A model generated the notes under the pieces. That model had not been told where the DNA came from. It saw only the letters and a program-made list of their open reading frames with translations, and made no database searches. The translations under genes were made by a program, and so were the position numbers. A stretch of 64,000 nucleotides of DNA from Streptomyces asiaticus (GTDB taxonomy: Bacteria; Actinomycetota; Actinomycetes; Streptomycetales; Streptomycetaceae): assembly GCF_018138715.1 (NCBI RefSeq), contig NZ_JAGSHX010000006.1, positions 6,076,001 through 6,140,000 of the forward strand, given 5' to 3'. Positions 9,135 through 16,463 of this stretch are shown in pieces (within the stretch, counting starts at the first letter, position 1; each line of letters starts with the position of its first letter).

Positions 9135-9398
9135 TCAGTTCGGCTTGGACCACGGCCACTTCGGCCCGCCACCCGGCTTTCCCTCCGGGTCGTACTCATA
9201 GGCCCAGCCCCGGACCAGGCCCAGCCTGGAAGTGGCGGCGGGAACCCTGCGGTAGACATACACCGTCGGCGGTTCGCCCGCCTCGTCCTCCACCGGCACC
9301 TCGTAGGTCTTCGGCGGCTGACCCGTGAGGCCGACCAGCACCGGCAGTACCCGGCCGTCCAGCGGCCCGCCCACGAAGGGCGTCTCCTCGCTTCTCAC
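9135..9398 (-). CDS. Small conserved hypothetical protein
   Basis: This 87-residue protein opens with [17 protein letters not shown] and continues with a strand-rich [22 protein letters not shown] segment and an aromatic, proline-rich end (PKWPWSKPN). I recognise the GGPLDGR start as a recurring actinobacterial hypothetical family with no known function. The GTG start at 9398 has no clear ribosome binding site, because a tandem 18-bp repeat lies directly upstream. The repeat is in the same reading frame but offers no alternative start. Confidence 0.6.
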   Translation of the reverse strand: MRSEETPFVGGPLDGRVLPVLVGLTGQPPKTYEVPVEDEAGEPPTVYVYRRVPAATSRLGLVRGWAYEYDPEGKPGGGPKWPWSKPN

Positions 9399-9401
9399 GC
9401 C

Positions 9402-9490
9402 ACGACCGTACGTCTCAGGACGACCGTACGTCTCACGACGACCGTACGTCTCACGACGACCGTACGTCTCACGACGACCGACGTCTCACC
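9402..9490. repeat. Five-copy 18-bp tandem repeat
   Basis: The unit acgaccgtacgtctcacg is repeated head to tail at 9402, 9420, 9438 and 9456, and a fifth copy at 9474 has lost one base. A degenerate sixth copy (ggccgtacgtcccacc) lies near 9510-9525. Each unit is centred on the palindrome CGTACG, so one face of the helix would present a site about every 1.7 turns. It lies between the tetR stop (9537) and the start of the small gene at 9398. Confidence 0.9.
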
Positions 9491-9536
9491 GGGACGTTCG
9501 CTTCACCGCGGCCGTACGTCCCACCGGCCGCGCCCG

Positions 9537-10367
9537 TCAGGACAGCAGATGCGACGCCTCGCCCAGCGCGGGCACCACACGGCGCGCCAGCCGCCCGACC
9601 GGCCCATCGGCGGGCTCCATCCTGAGCGCGGCCTTCATCACCCGGGCCGTCTGCGGATCGGTGGCCGCGGTGGCGGTCAGCATCGCCACGAACTGGTCCA
9701 CCAGCCAGTCGCGCAGCTCCTCGAGCGACGGCCGCTTCTCCTCGTCCAGCCAGATCAACGAGGCCGCCTCGACGGCCGTGATCCAGGTGCGCACCATCAT
9801 CCGCAGCCGCGCACCGGGCTCCTTGACCGCCAGATGGAGCAGGATCTCCTCGGCCGCCGCCCGCCGCACCTCGTCCACGATCGCGTTCGTGTGCGAGGTC
9901 TCGGCCACGCTGCCGCTCTGCAACAGCGCGCTGAACCCCGCGTCATGCTCGTCCACAAAGCCCAGATAGCGGTCCAGCACCCGGCTCAGCCGGGCGCTGA
10001 GCGGACCGCTCCTGGGCTCCTCGAAGCACTGTTCCAGCTCATCGGCGGCGCTGCGCAGCGCCGCCTCGTACAACTGCTGCTTACCGCCCGGGAAGTAGCG
10101 GTAGACCAGCGGACGGGAGGCCCCGGCGGCCGAGGCCACATCGTCCAGCGACACGTCCTCGGGCGCGCGGTGGGCGAAGAGGTCGAGCGCGGCGGTGAGG
10201 AGTTCGGCGCGCCGCGCCTCGACGCTCAGCCTGCGGTAGCTGCCCCGGCGCGCGGCCGGTGGGCCCGCGGTGGCCGGGGGTTCCGCCGCCGGGCGCGCGG
10301 CGGCACTCGCCTCCGCCGGGGGTGCCGCCTCCGGGGGCGCCGGAGCGGTGCCGCTGCCTGTCGTCAT
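9537..10367 (-). CDS. TetR-family transcriptional regulator
   Basis: The 276-residue protein has an unusual Ala/Pro-rich leader (about 1-45) followed by the TetR helix-turn-helix: RRAELLTAALDLFAHRAPEDVSLDDVASAAGASRPLVYRYFPGGKQQLYEAAL (about 55-108). The rest is the variable all-helical ligand domain. It lies next to the pair of divergent diiron-enzyme genes and is a good candidate for their regulator. The ATG at 10367 is used; a start nearer the HTH would remove the leader and cannot be excluded. It probably represses and responds to a hydrophobic ligand, but none is indicated by the sequence. Confidence 0.85.
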   Translation of the reverse strand: MTTGSGTAPAPPEAAPPAEASAAARPAAEPPATAGPPAARRGSYRRLSVEARRAELLTAALDLFAHRAPEDVSLDDVASAAGASRPLVYRYFPGGKQQLYEAALRSAADELEQCFEEPRSGPLSARLSRVLDRYLGFVDEHDAGFSALLQSGSVAETSHTNAIVDEVRRAAAEEILLHLAVKEPGARLRMMVRTWITAVEAASLIWLDEEKRPSLEELRDWLVDQFVAMLTATAATDPQTARVMKAALRMEPADGPVGRLARRVVPALGEASHLLS

Positions 10368-10679
10368 GCCTGGCAGCGTAACCGCCCATCGTGACGAAGC
10401 GGATGCCCCCTTCGGCCCGACCCGGATGGGCCCTTGGGTCCGGCCCGAACGCGCCCTTGGGCCCGGCGGCCCAACGCCCCTTGGCCCGGCGGCCGATGGC
10501 TCCGTCCCGCGCCATCGATCCGCGGCTCCGCCGCATGGCAGGGCTTCGGCCCGTGGACCCCGGGGCCTGGGGCGGAGCCCTCACGCGGCGGAGCCGCATA
10601 TCGACGCTGCGTGGGAAGGGGCGGGGAGGGGAAAGCATCGATATGCGGCTCCGCCGCGTGGCCCGCCGCGGGCGACCCC
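10368..10679. repeat. Intergenic GC-rich region with long inverted repeat
   Basis: No gene is supported. A perfect 23-bp inverted repeat has arms at 10582-10604 and 10638-10660 around a 33-base spacer; the arms contain gcggcggagccgcatatcga and its complement. Upstream, ggcccggcggcc-type segments (10432-10500) and ggcttcggcccgtggaccccggggcc (10540s-10560s) form smaller palindromes. The purine-rich spacer gggaaggggcggggagggga recurs at 62016-62035, so this belongs to a dispersed family. It lies after the diiron gene stop and before tetR, and likely acts as a terminator; the tetR promoter must lie in the part nearest 10368. Confidence 0.75.
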
Positions 10680-11609
10680 CTAGGCCAGCAGCCCCGAGCT
10701 CTTCCAGAGTCGGCGCCCCACACCCCGCATCACCCCGACGTCATCGAGGAATTCGGTGAGCTTGCGGGCGCCGTTGCGCATCACCTCGCGCCGATGGGCG
10801 CTGGCCCGCACTTGAGCGACGGCCGCGCGGCGGTCGAGTCCCACGTCCGTGTAGACCTTGGGGTTGATGAACGCCTGGGAGAAGATCCGGGAGAACTCCC
10901 CGGAACCGATCCGGGTCAGCTCCGCCTCCCAGCGCGGCGCCCGCAGCATCTGGCGGCGCAGTTCCTCGCGCGCGTACCGCACATGGCGGGCCTCCTCGAC
11001 CACATGGATCCGGGTCACCCCGCGAATCAGCGGCTGAACGCGCTCGTCCGGGAAGGTCAGCCGCTGCATCCAGTCCAGGATCTCCTCGCCGAGGAGGGTC
11101 GCGGTGAACGAACCGGGCGTGGTGGAGAACGTCTTGAAGAACCGGCCCAGGTTGTGGTGGAGCGGGGCGACCGGATACGCCGGAGTGCCGCCCTTGGTGA
11201 TCAGCCGCGCGAACATCTTGGAGTGGCGGCACTCGTCGGCGATCTCGGTGAGCGCGTACCGCACATGGGCGCTGGTCGCGGGCTTGTCGTAGATGTGCCG
11301 GGTGAGCAGCTGGATCAGGATGATCTCGAACCATATGCCCAGGGAGGCGAGGGCCGCCGCCTCGTGCTGGGACAGCAGCAGCCGCTGCTCCTCCGACATC
11401 CGGCGCCACATGGGCGTGTCGTACAGCGACACCAGCTCCGGTGGCCAGAACCACTTGCCGGGCTCGAACGGCGCGTCCCAGTCCAGTTCGGTGTCGGGGT
11501 CGAAGGAGTGCTTGGCGGAGGACTGGAGCAGCCGCTCCGCGACCCGTTCGCGGTCCTTGATCAGCCCGAGCGCGTCCCGGAGCGCGGGTGGTTCGGTCAT
11601 GGTGGACAT
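10680..11609 (-). CDS. AurF-like diiron oxygenase
   Basis: This roughly 309-residue protein shows the ligand pattern of the AurF (p-aminobenzoate N-oxygenase) family: a Glu in LSQHEAAALASLGIWFE, then EIADECRHSKMFARL (ExxH), a Glu in LLGEEILDWMQRL, and HVVEEARHVRYAREEL (second ExxH plus an extra His). AurF-type enzymes use O2 at a non-haem diiron site, classically for arylamine N-oxidation, but many homologues have unknown substrates. I favour ATG 11609, which places GAGG ten bases upstream; GTG 11621 is in frame and would add four residues. It is divergent from a second diiron gene at 11801 and shares its promoter region. Confidence 0.8.
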   Translation of the reverse strand: MSTMTEPPALRDALGLIKDRERVAERLLQSSAKHSFDPDTELDWDAPFEPGKWFWPPELVSLYDTPMWRRMSEEQRLLLSQHEAAALASLGIWFEIILIQLLTRHIYDKPATSAHVRYALTEIADECRHSKMFARLITKGGTPAYPVAPLHHNLGRFFKTFSTTPGSFTATLLGEEILDWMQRLTFPDERVQPLIRGVTRIHVVEEARHVRYAREELRRQMLRAPRWEAELTRIGSGEFSRIFSQAFINPKVYTDVGLDRRAAVAQVRASAHRREVMRNGARKLTEFLDDVGVMRGVGRRLWKSSGLLA

Positions 11610-11800
11610 CGTCGAGGGCACCTCACTGATGGCTCGGGCAGACGCCGGTGGGAACGGTTACCGGCGGATACCTCTTATGAGACTCCGCGTCAGCAAGGCC
11701 GTCAATCCCTTGGGGAGGTCTTATTGACCGCCGAGTAACGGACGTGTGAGCCTGCCGAGTACGCATCCGTTCACGGGGGAGCGAGGCGAAGGAGGCGTCG

Positions 11801-12916
11801 GTGGCGACGCAAGAGCTCTACGCGATGGATCCCGGAGACCCCCTCTGGCAGGTGCCCGCCGGCGGCGCCGCCCGGTTCAGCTGGGAGTACGACGATCACC
11901 GGGCCCGGCTGCTCGCCCTCTACCAGAAGGGCAAGGACAAGCAGTGGGACGCGGTCAAGCGGATCGACTGGGGCCTGGACGTGGACCCGTACGATCCGCT
12001 GGGCACCCCCGATGAGTCGCTCGCCCTCTACGGCACCCGCCACTGGGACCGGATGACCGACCGGGACAAGGGCGAATTGCGCCATCATGTCGCCGCCTGG
12101 CAGTTCAGCCAGTTCCTCCATGGCGAACAGGGCGCGATGGTGTGCGCGGCCCGGATCGTGGAGGCCGCGCCCGACCTCGACGCCAAGTTCTACTCCGCGA
12201 CCCAGACCATGGACGAGGCGCGCCACGCCGAGCTCTACGGCCGCTTCCTGCACGACAAGCTCGGCACGGTCTACCCCATCAACACCGATCTGCGGACCCT
12301 CCTCGGCGACACCCTCCGCGACTCCCGCTGGGACATGGCCTACCTGGGCATGCAGGTGCTCATCGAGGGCCTCGCGCTCGCCGCGTTCGGCCTCATCCGC
12401 GACACCACCGACAAGCCGCTGCCCCAGCAGATCCTCGCCTACGTCATGCAGGACGAGGCCCGCCATGTGGCCTTCGGCCGGATGGCGCTGCGCGACTACT
12501 ACCGGCAGCTGAGCGACGCGGAGCTGCGCGAGCGCGAGGAATTCGTCATCGAGGGCTGCTACTTGATGCGCGACCGGCTGCGCGGCGTGGAGGTCCTGGA
12601 GAACTTCGGCATCCCGAAGGCCGAGGCCGAGGAGTACTGCGAGCAGTCGCAGTTCCTGCATATGTTCCGCAAGCTGCTCTTCAGCCGGATCGTGCCGTGT
12701 GTGAAGGACATCGGGCTGTGGGGCGAGCGGCTCCAGCGGGCGTATGTCGACATGGGCGTGCTGGAGCTGGGCGACAGCAACCTCGACCTGCTGATGCACC
12801 AGGACGAGGAGCTGGCCGAGCGGCTGGACCAGCAGCGCTTCGCGGCGGAGGAGGCGGCGCGCACGGGCGAGGTGGACGAGGCGATCGCGGAGGGCGCGGC
12901 GGAGGCGCGGGCGTAG
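11801..12916 (+). CDS. Ferritin-like diiron protein
   Basis: The 371-residue helical protein has two Glu/ExxH sets: FLHGEQGAM with TMDEARHAELYGRFL, and VLIEGLALAAFG with MQDEARHVAFGRMAL. This is the four-helix diiron carboxylate pattern of ribonucleotide-reductase R2-like and related oxidases or oxygenases. A Glu/Ala-rich tail (about 345-371) follows. The GTG start is preceded by GGAGG at 11791-11795. Its divergent partner is another diiron enzyme of a different subfamily, so both may serve one oxidative pathway, perhaps on lipids or an aromatic amine. The substrate cannot be read from sequence. Confidence 0.78.
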   Translation: MATQELYAMDPGDPLWQVPAGGAARFSWEYDDHRARLLALYQKGKDKQWDAVKRIDWGLDVDPYDPLGTPDESLALYGTRHWDRMTDRDKGELRHHVAAWQFSQFLHGEQGAMVCAARIVEAAPDLDAKFYSATQTMDEARHAELYGRFLHDKLGTVYPINTDLRTLLGDTLRDSRWDMAYLGMQVLIEGLALAAFGLIRDTTDKPLPQQILAYVMQDEARHVAFGRMALRDYYRQLSDAELREREEFVIEGCYLMRDRLRGVEVLENFGIPKAEAEEYCEQSQFLHMFRKLLFSRIVPCVKDIGLWGERLQRAYVDMGVLELGDSNLDLLMHQDEELAERLDQQRFAAEEAARTGEVDEAIAEGAAEARA

Positions 12917-12953
12917 TACGTACATGACGCCCAGGCGTGAGTACGCACATGAC
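12915..12953. repeat. Pair of 14-bp direct repeats after the diiron gene
   Basis: agtacgtacatgac (12915-12928) recurs as agtacgcacatgac (12940-12953), 25 bases apart with one mismatch. The first copy overlaps the stop codon region of the ferritin-like gene. They lie about 200 bases upstream of the GNAT gene and could be a binding site, but nothing else supports that. Confidence 0.5.
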
Positions 12954-13147
12954 ACCCCCTCAACCTCGCCTCAGCGCACCGGCCTTGGTAGATTCATGAT
13001 CACCGCCAGCGGAGAAGGCCGAGGTCATTGGGGTGACCTCGGTCCGATGGCGTTCATATGCGTTCATATGAAGGAACGGCCGAAGGGTGCTCTCCACGGC
13101 GGTGGGGGGCACGCCTTTGTTCCGGCGTTCCGGAGGATGATGGTGGG

Positions 13148-13660
13148 GTGCGGATTCGAACGAGCACCAGTGAAGAACTCCCCGTCCTCCAGGACATAGA
13201 GCGCGCCGCCGGACTCTGCTTCCGGGACATCGGAATGGACGAAGTCGCCGATGACGAGCCCCTGAGCCTGGAAGAGCTGAGCCGCTACCAGCGGGCCGGA
13301 CGGGCCTGGGTCGCGGTGGACGACGCCGACCGGGCGATGGCGTACCTGATCACCGACCCCGTCGACGGAAACATCCATATCGAGCAGATCTCGGTCCATC
13401 CCGACAGCGCCCGCCGTGGCGTGGGACGGGCCCTGATCGACCACATCGCGACGCGGGCCGCGGGCGACGGCGTCCCCGCGCTCACCCTGACCACCTTCCT
13501 GGACGTGGCCTGGAACGCCCCGTACTACGCCGCGCGGTGCGGCTTCCGAACCCTGACCGAGGCCGAGCTGACCCCCGGCCTCCGCGAGATCCGGCTCAGC
13601 GAGGCCGGTCATGGGCTGGACCGCTGGCCGCGGGTGTGCATGCGCAGGGATGTGGGCTAG
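13148..13660 (+). CDS. GNAT-family N-acetyltransferase
   Basis: A 170-residue GNAT domain is visible: VRIRTSTSEELPVLQDIERAA at the N-terminus, the central strand IHIEQISVHPDSARRGVGRALIDHIATRA (acetyl-CoA binding R/Q-x-x-G-x-G/A loop as RRGVGRA) and NAPYYAARCGFRTL near the end. These enzymes move an acetyl group from acetyl-CoA to an amine. I start it at GTG 13148 with GGAGG at 13132-13136; upstream in-frame extension gives no family-like sequence. A tandem gcgttcatat repeat with the palindrome TTCATATGAA lies about 85 bases upstream. The gene ends overlapping the convergent LysR pseudogene by three bases. The substrate is unknown. Confidence 0.8.
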   Translation: MRIRTSTSEELPVLQDIERAAGLCFRDIGMDEVADDEPLSLEELSRYQRAGRAWVAVDDADRAMAYLITDPVDGNIHIEQISVHPDSARRGVGRALIDHIATRAAGDGVPALTLTTFLDVAWNAPYYAARCGFRTLTEAELTPGLREIRLSEAGHGLDRWPRVCMRRDVG

Positions 13661-14604
13661 CCACCGCCTACGCGCACAGTTCCGCCGTCCATGTGTGCAC
13701 GGTTCGGCCGCCGCCTCAGCGCACAGCTCCGCCACCGCCCGCCCGAACGCCCGTAACCGCGCGGTCTCGTCCGCCCGCCGCCACACCAGGCCGAGCATCG
13801 AGTCCGGCACCCCCTCGACCGGTACGAAGGTGATGTCCCGGCGGCGGTGGTACTCCGCCGTCGGGGCGCACAGCAGCATCCCGCCCCGGCCCGCCGCGAC
13901 CGCCGCCAGCCCCTCCTGGAGCGTGTGCACCAGTGGCCCGCGCGGGATGGGCCGCCCGCCGGGGGTGGCGACGGGCGCCATCGCGTCGTGCCAGTAGCGC
14001 GGCGCGGGGCGGACGGGCCGATCAGCGGGCAGTCGGCCAGCGCCTCGGCGTCCACCCGGCCGCGGCCCGCGAACGGATGGCGGGCCGAGACCACCACGGT
14101 CTGCGGCTGCTTGGAGAAGACCGGGCCGAGGACGAGGTCGGGCTCGGCCACCGGCAGACAGACGATCGCGGCGTCCACCTCACCGGCCCGCACCGCGCCG
14201 AACGGATCGGCCAGCGGGATCTCCACGGTCGTCGGCTCACAGCCGGGGTGGCACTCCCGGAAGGCCGCGATGGCCGCGGTCACCCGTTCGTCGGCGGCCC
14301 CCTGGAACCCGATCCGCAGCACGCCGTCCACCCCGCGCGCCGCTCCGCGGGCGGTCTCGAAGGCCCCGTACAGCGCCTCGTAGGCGGGCCGGAGCTCGGT
14401 CAGGAACCGCTCGCCGAGCGGGGTCAGCCGCGCCCGGCGGCTGGTGCGCTCCAGCAGCCGGGCGCCGATCCGGCGCTCCAGGTTCCGCAGCAGCTGGCTC
14501 ACCCGGCTCTGCGAGACATACAACCGCTCCGCCGCGCGGCCGAAGTGGAGCTCCTCGCTCAGCACGAGGAAGCACTCCAGCTCGCGGATCTCCAACCCGG
14601 CCAT
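13657..14604 (-). pseudogene. LysR-family regulator with a frameshift
   Basis: Starting at ATG 14604, the first ~200 residues are a normal LysR protein: MAGLEIRELECFLVLSEELHFGRAAERLYVSQSRVSQLLRNLE (winged HTH) and an effector domain up to LADCPLIGPSAPRR. There the frame breaks. The expected continuation YWHDAMAPVATPGGRP...GGMLLCAPTAEYHRRRDITFVPVEGVPDSMLGLVWRR is found in another frame beginning at 13996. The break lies in the G/C run at about 13997-14012. The shifted frame has no stop before it enters the GNAT antisense, while the original frame stops at 13657, so the C-terminus is also uncertain. Without the shift the protein would be close to the family's usual 300 residues. It faces an MFS exporter gene it presumably controlled. 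Confidence 0.75.
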
Positions 14605-14633
14605 GGGCCATGGCCTCCCACCGACGCCGATTG

Positions 14634-14648
14634 ATGAGCTTCGCTCAT
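14634..14648. promoter_or_regulatory. LysR-type operator (T-N11-A palindrome)
   Basis: ATGAGCTTCGCTCAT is a perfect 6-bp inverted repeat around a 3-bp centre and satisfies the LysR T-N11-A rule. It lies 30 bases upstream of the LysR start and 57 bases upstream of the exporter start, the usual place for a LysR autoregulatory and activation site. Confidence 0.65.
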
Positions 14649-14704
14649 GGAAGGCTGAAAACTTCGGCGTTGTTCCCGCAGGGGCACGGCTGTTCGCTAA
14701 AGAC

Positions 14705-15973
14705 ATGTCCAATAGCACGGAACTCAGCGCTCCGGCAGGCACATCCGGGTCACCTCCTGAGGTGCGCTCGCCGTTCAGAGCCCGGCTCGGGGCCCGGCTC
14801 GGAGTCCGGTTCGGGGCCTGGCTCGGGTCCCGGCCCGGGTCCTGGCTCGCCGTCGTCGCCGTCGCGGTCGGCACCTTCGCGGTGGTCACCACCGAGATGC
14901 TGCCGGTCGGCCTGCTCACCTCGATCGGCTCCGCGCTCGGGGTCTCGGACGGTACGGCGGGGCTGGCCATGACCGTGCCCGGCCTGGTCGCCGCGCTCGC
15001 CGCCCCGCTGCTCACCGTCACCGTCGGCCGCTACGACCGGCGGCTGGTGCTGTGCGGTCTGATGGTGCTGCTGGCCGTCGCCAATCTGCTCTCCGCGCTG
15101 GCGCCCGGCTTCGCCGTCCTGCTGTTCGCCCGGGTGCTGGTCGGGGTGAGCATCGGCGGGGTGTGGTCGATCGCGGGCGGGCTCGCGGTGCGGCTGGTGC
15201 CCGAGCGCTCCGCGGGCCACGCCACCACGCTGATCTTCAGCGGTATCGCGATGGCCTCGGTGCTCGGTGTGCCGATCGGCACGCTCATCGGCGATCTGGT
15301 CCACTGGCGGGTCGCGTTCGCCGCCTTCGCCGCGCTGTCGCTGGCCGTGGCCGCCGCCATGGCCGTCACCCTGCCGCCGCTGCCCGCCACCGGCACCATC
15401 CGGCTGCGCGAGGTGCCGGGCCTGTTCCGCAACGTCCGGCTGCGGACCGGCCTCATCACCACCCTGCTGCTGGTCACCGGCCACTTCGGCGCGTACACCT
15501 ACGTCCGCCCGGTGCTCGAGGACGTCGCCGGGGTCGGGGCGGGCCTGATCAGCACCCTGCTGCTGGCGTACGGCGTGGCGGGCATCGCCGGGAACTTCCT
15601 GGCCGGCGCCACCGCCCACCGCGATCCGCGCCGCACCCTCATGGTCATCTTCACCCTGCTGGCGGCGGCCGAACTGCTGGTCCCGGTCGCGGGTGCCACG
15701 ACGGCGGGGGCGGCCGTACTGCTGCTGGTGTGGGGCCTGGCGTACGGCGGGGTGTCGGTGACCTGCCAGACCTGGGTGCTGCACGCGGCGCCGGACGCGC
15801 GGGAGGCGGCGTCGGCGCTGTACGTCGGCGTCTTCAACGTGGCGATATCGCTGGGCGCGCTGCTCGGCGGCCGGGCGGCGGACGGGATCGCGGTCCCGAG
15901 CGTCATGTGGTTCGGGGGCGCGCTGGTGGTCCTCGCCCTGGCGAACGTGGTGCTGTTCGGCAGACGGAGGTGA
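14705..15973 (+). CDS. MFS efflux transporter (DHA1-like)
   Basis: This 422-residue protein has about 12 hydrophobic helices, beginning with WLAVVAVAVGTFAVVTTEMLPVGLLTSIGSALGVSDGTAGLAMTVPGL, which matches the AraJ/purine-efflux/Cml branch of the DHA1 family (the TTEMLPVGLL start is characteristic). The RYDRR loop after helix 2 and RLVPERSAGHAT between helices are the usual cytoplasmic loops. I start at ATG 14705, upstream of which no good ribosome binding site is visible. The N-terminus has a degenerate repeat of Arg, Leu and Gly (ARLGARLGVRFGAWLG). It is divergent from the frameshifted LysR gene and probably exports a drug or metabolite. Confidence 0.82.
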   Translation: MSNSTELSAPAGTSGSPPEVRSPFRARLGARLGVRFGAWLGSRPGSWLAVVAVAVGTFAVVTTEMLPVGLLTSIGSALGVSDGTAGLAMTVPGLVAALAAPLLTVTVGRYDRRLVLCGLMVLLAVANLLSALAPGFAVLLFARVLVGVSIGGVWSIAGGLAVRLVPERSAGHATTLIFSGIAMASVLGVPIGTLIGDLVHWRVAFAAFAALSLAVAAAMAVTLPPLPATGTIRLREVPGLFRNVRLRTGLITTLLLVTGHFGAYTYVRPVLEDVAGVGAGLISTLLLAYGVAGIAGNFLAGATAHRDPRRTLMVIFTLLAAAELLVPVAGATTAGAAVLLLVWGLAYGGVSVTCQTWVLHAAPDAREAASALYVGVFNVAISLGALLGGRAADGIAVPSVMWFGGALVVLALANVVLFGRRR

Positions 15974-16086
15974 GGCGGGGGCCGCGGGGAGTACGGAGGT
16001 CGTCGCGAGGGCCACGTCAGGCCATGTGGACCCGGCGATCAGGTGAGACCCTGAAACCAGGGGACTCGTCGGCGGGAGTGGGTCCG

Positions 16087-16359
16087 ATGGCAGTGAGCAT
16101 GCACGTGGTCTGGAGCAAGTGCGAGCCGGGACGCGTCATCTACGAGACGCATTCCATCGAGACGGTCACCGATGGCTCGGGCGTCCACGCGACCGTCGAC
16201 AGCCATACGTATGAGATCTCCCTCCGCAGCCGGGCCCAGGCGGAGTCCATCGCGGACGAGGAGGGTTTCGAGCTGTACCGGAAGGGCGAGGCGTGGGAGA
16301 GCCTCCCCGAGGAGGAGGGGCTTTCCGAGGAGGAGAGCCTCTCCGAGGAGAACGAATGA
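16087..16359 (+). CDS. Small acidic hypothetical protein
   Basis: A 90-residue reading frame begins at ATG 16087 (MAVSMHVVWSKCEPGRVIYETHSIETV) and ends in a Glu/Ser-rich tail made of the repeat LSEEE-SLSEEN. The tail is encoded by tandem ctttccgaggaggag-like repeats. The first 70 residues look folded, with alternating strands (VHATVDSHTYEISLRSRAQAESIADEEGFELYR). I do not recognise a family. It follows the MFS gene by 113 bases and is likely separately expressed. ATG 16099 is an alternative start. Confidence 0.5.
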   Translation: MAVSMHVVWSKCEPGRVIYETHSIETVTDGSGVHATVDSHTYEISLRSRAQAESIADEEGFELYRKGEAWESLPEEEGLSEEESLSEENE

Positions 16360-16382
16360 GTAATCCGAGGAGACCGAATGAG

Positions 16383-16413
16383 TAAGGAGCAGCGCCCAGG
16401 GCGCCGCTCCTTA
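16383..16413. terminator. Bidirectional intrinsic terminator
   Basis: taaggagc (16383-16390) pairs perfectly with gctcctta (16406-16413), and gcgcc/ggcgc pairs inside it. It sits between two convergent genes, one ending at 16359 and one at 16464, and a short T-rich stretch (ctctttacg) follows. Confidence 0.75.
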
Positions 16414-16463
16414 CCTGTCGCTCTTTACGTCGTGCTCCGCCGGGCCCCGCTCAGGGCCCGGAC

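Noticed and set aside
8952..10394. 480-residue plus-strand frame through the 18-bp repeats and opposite TetR
   Set aside because: The TVRLTT repeats come from the tandem DNA repeat and the rest is antisense to a clear TetR gene.
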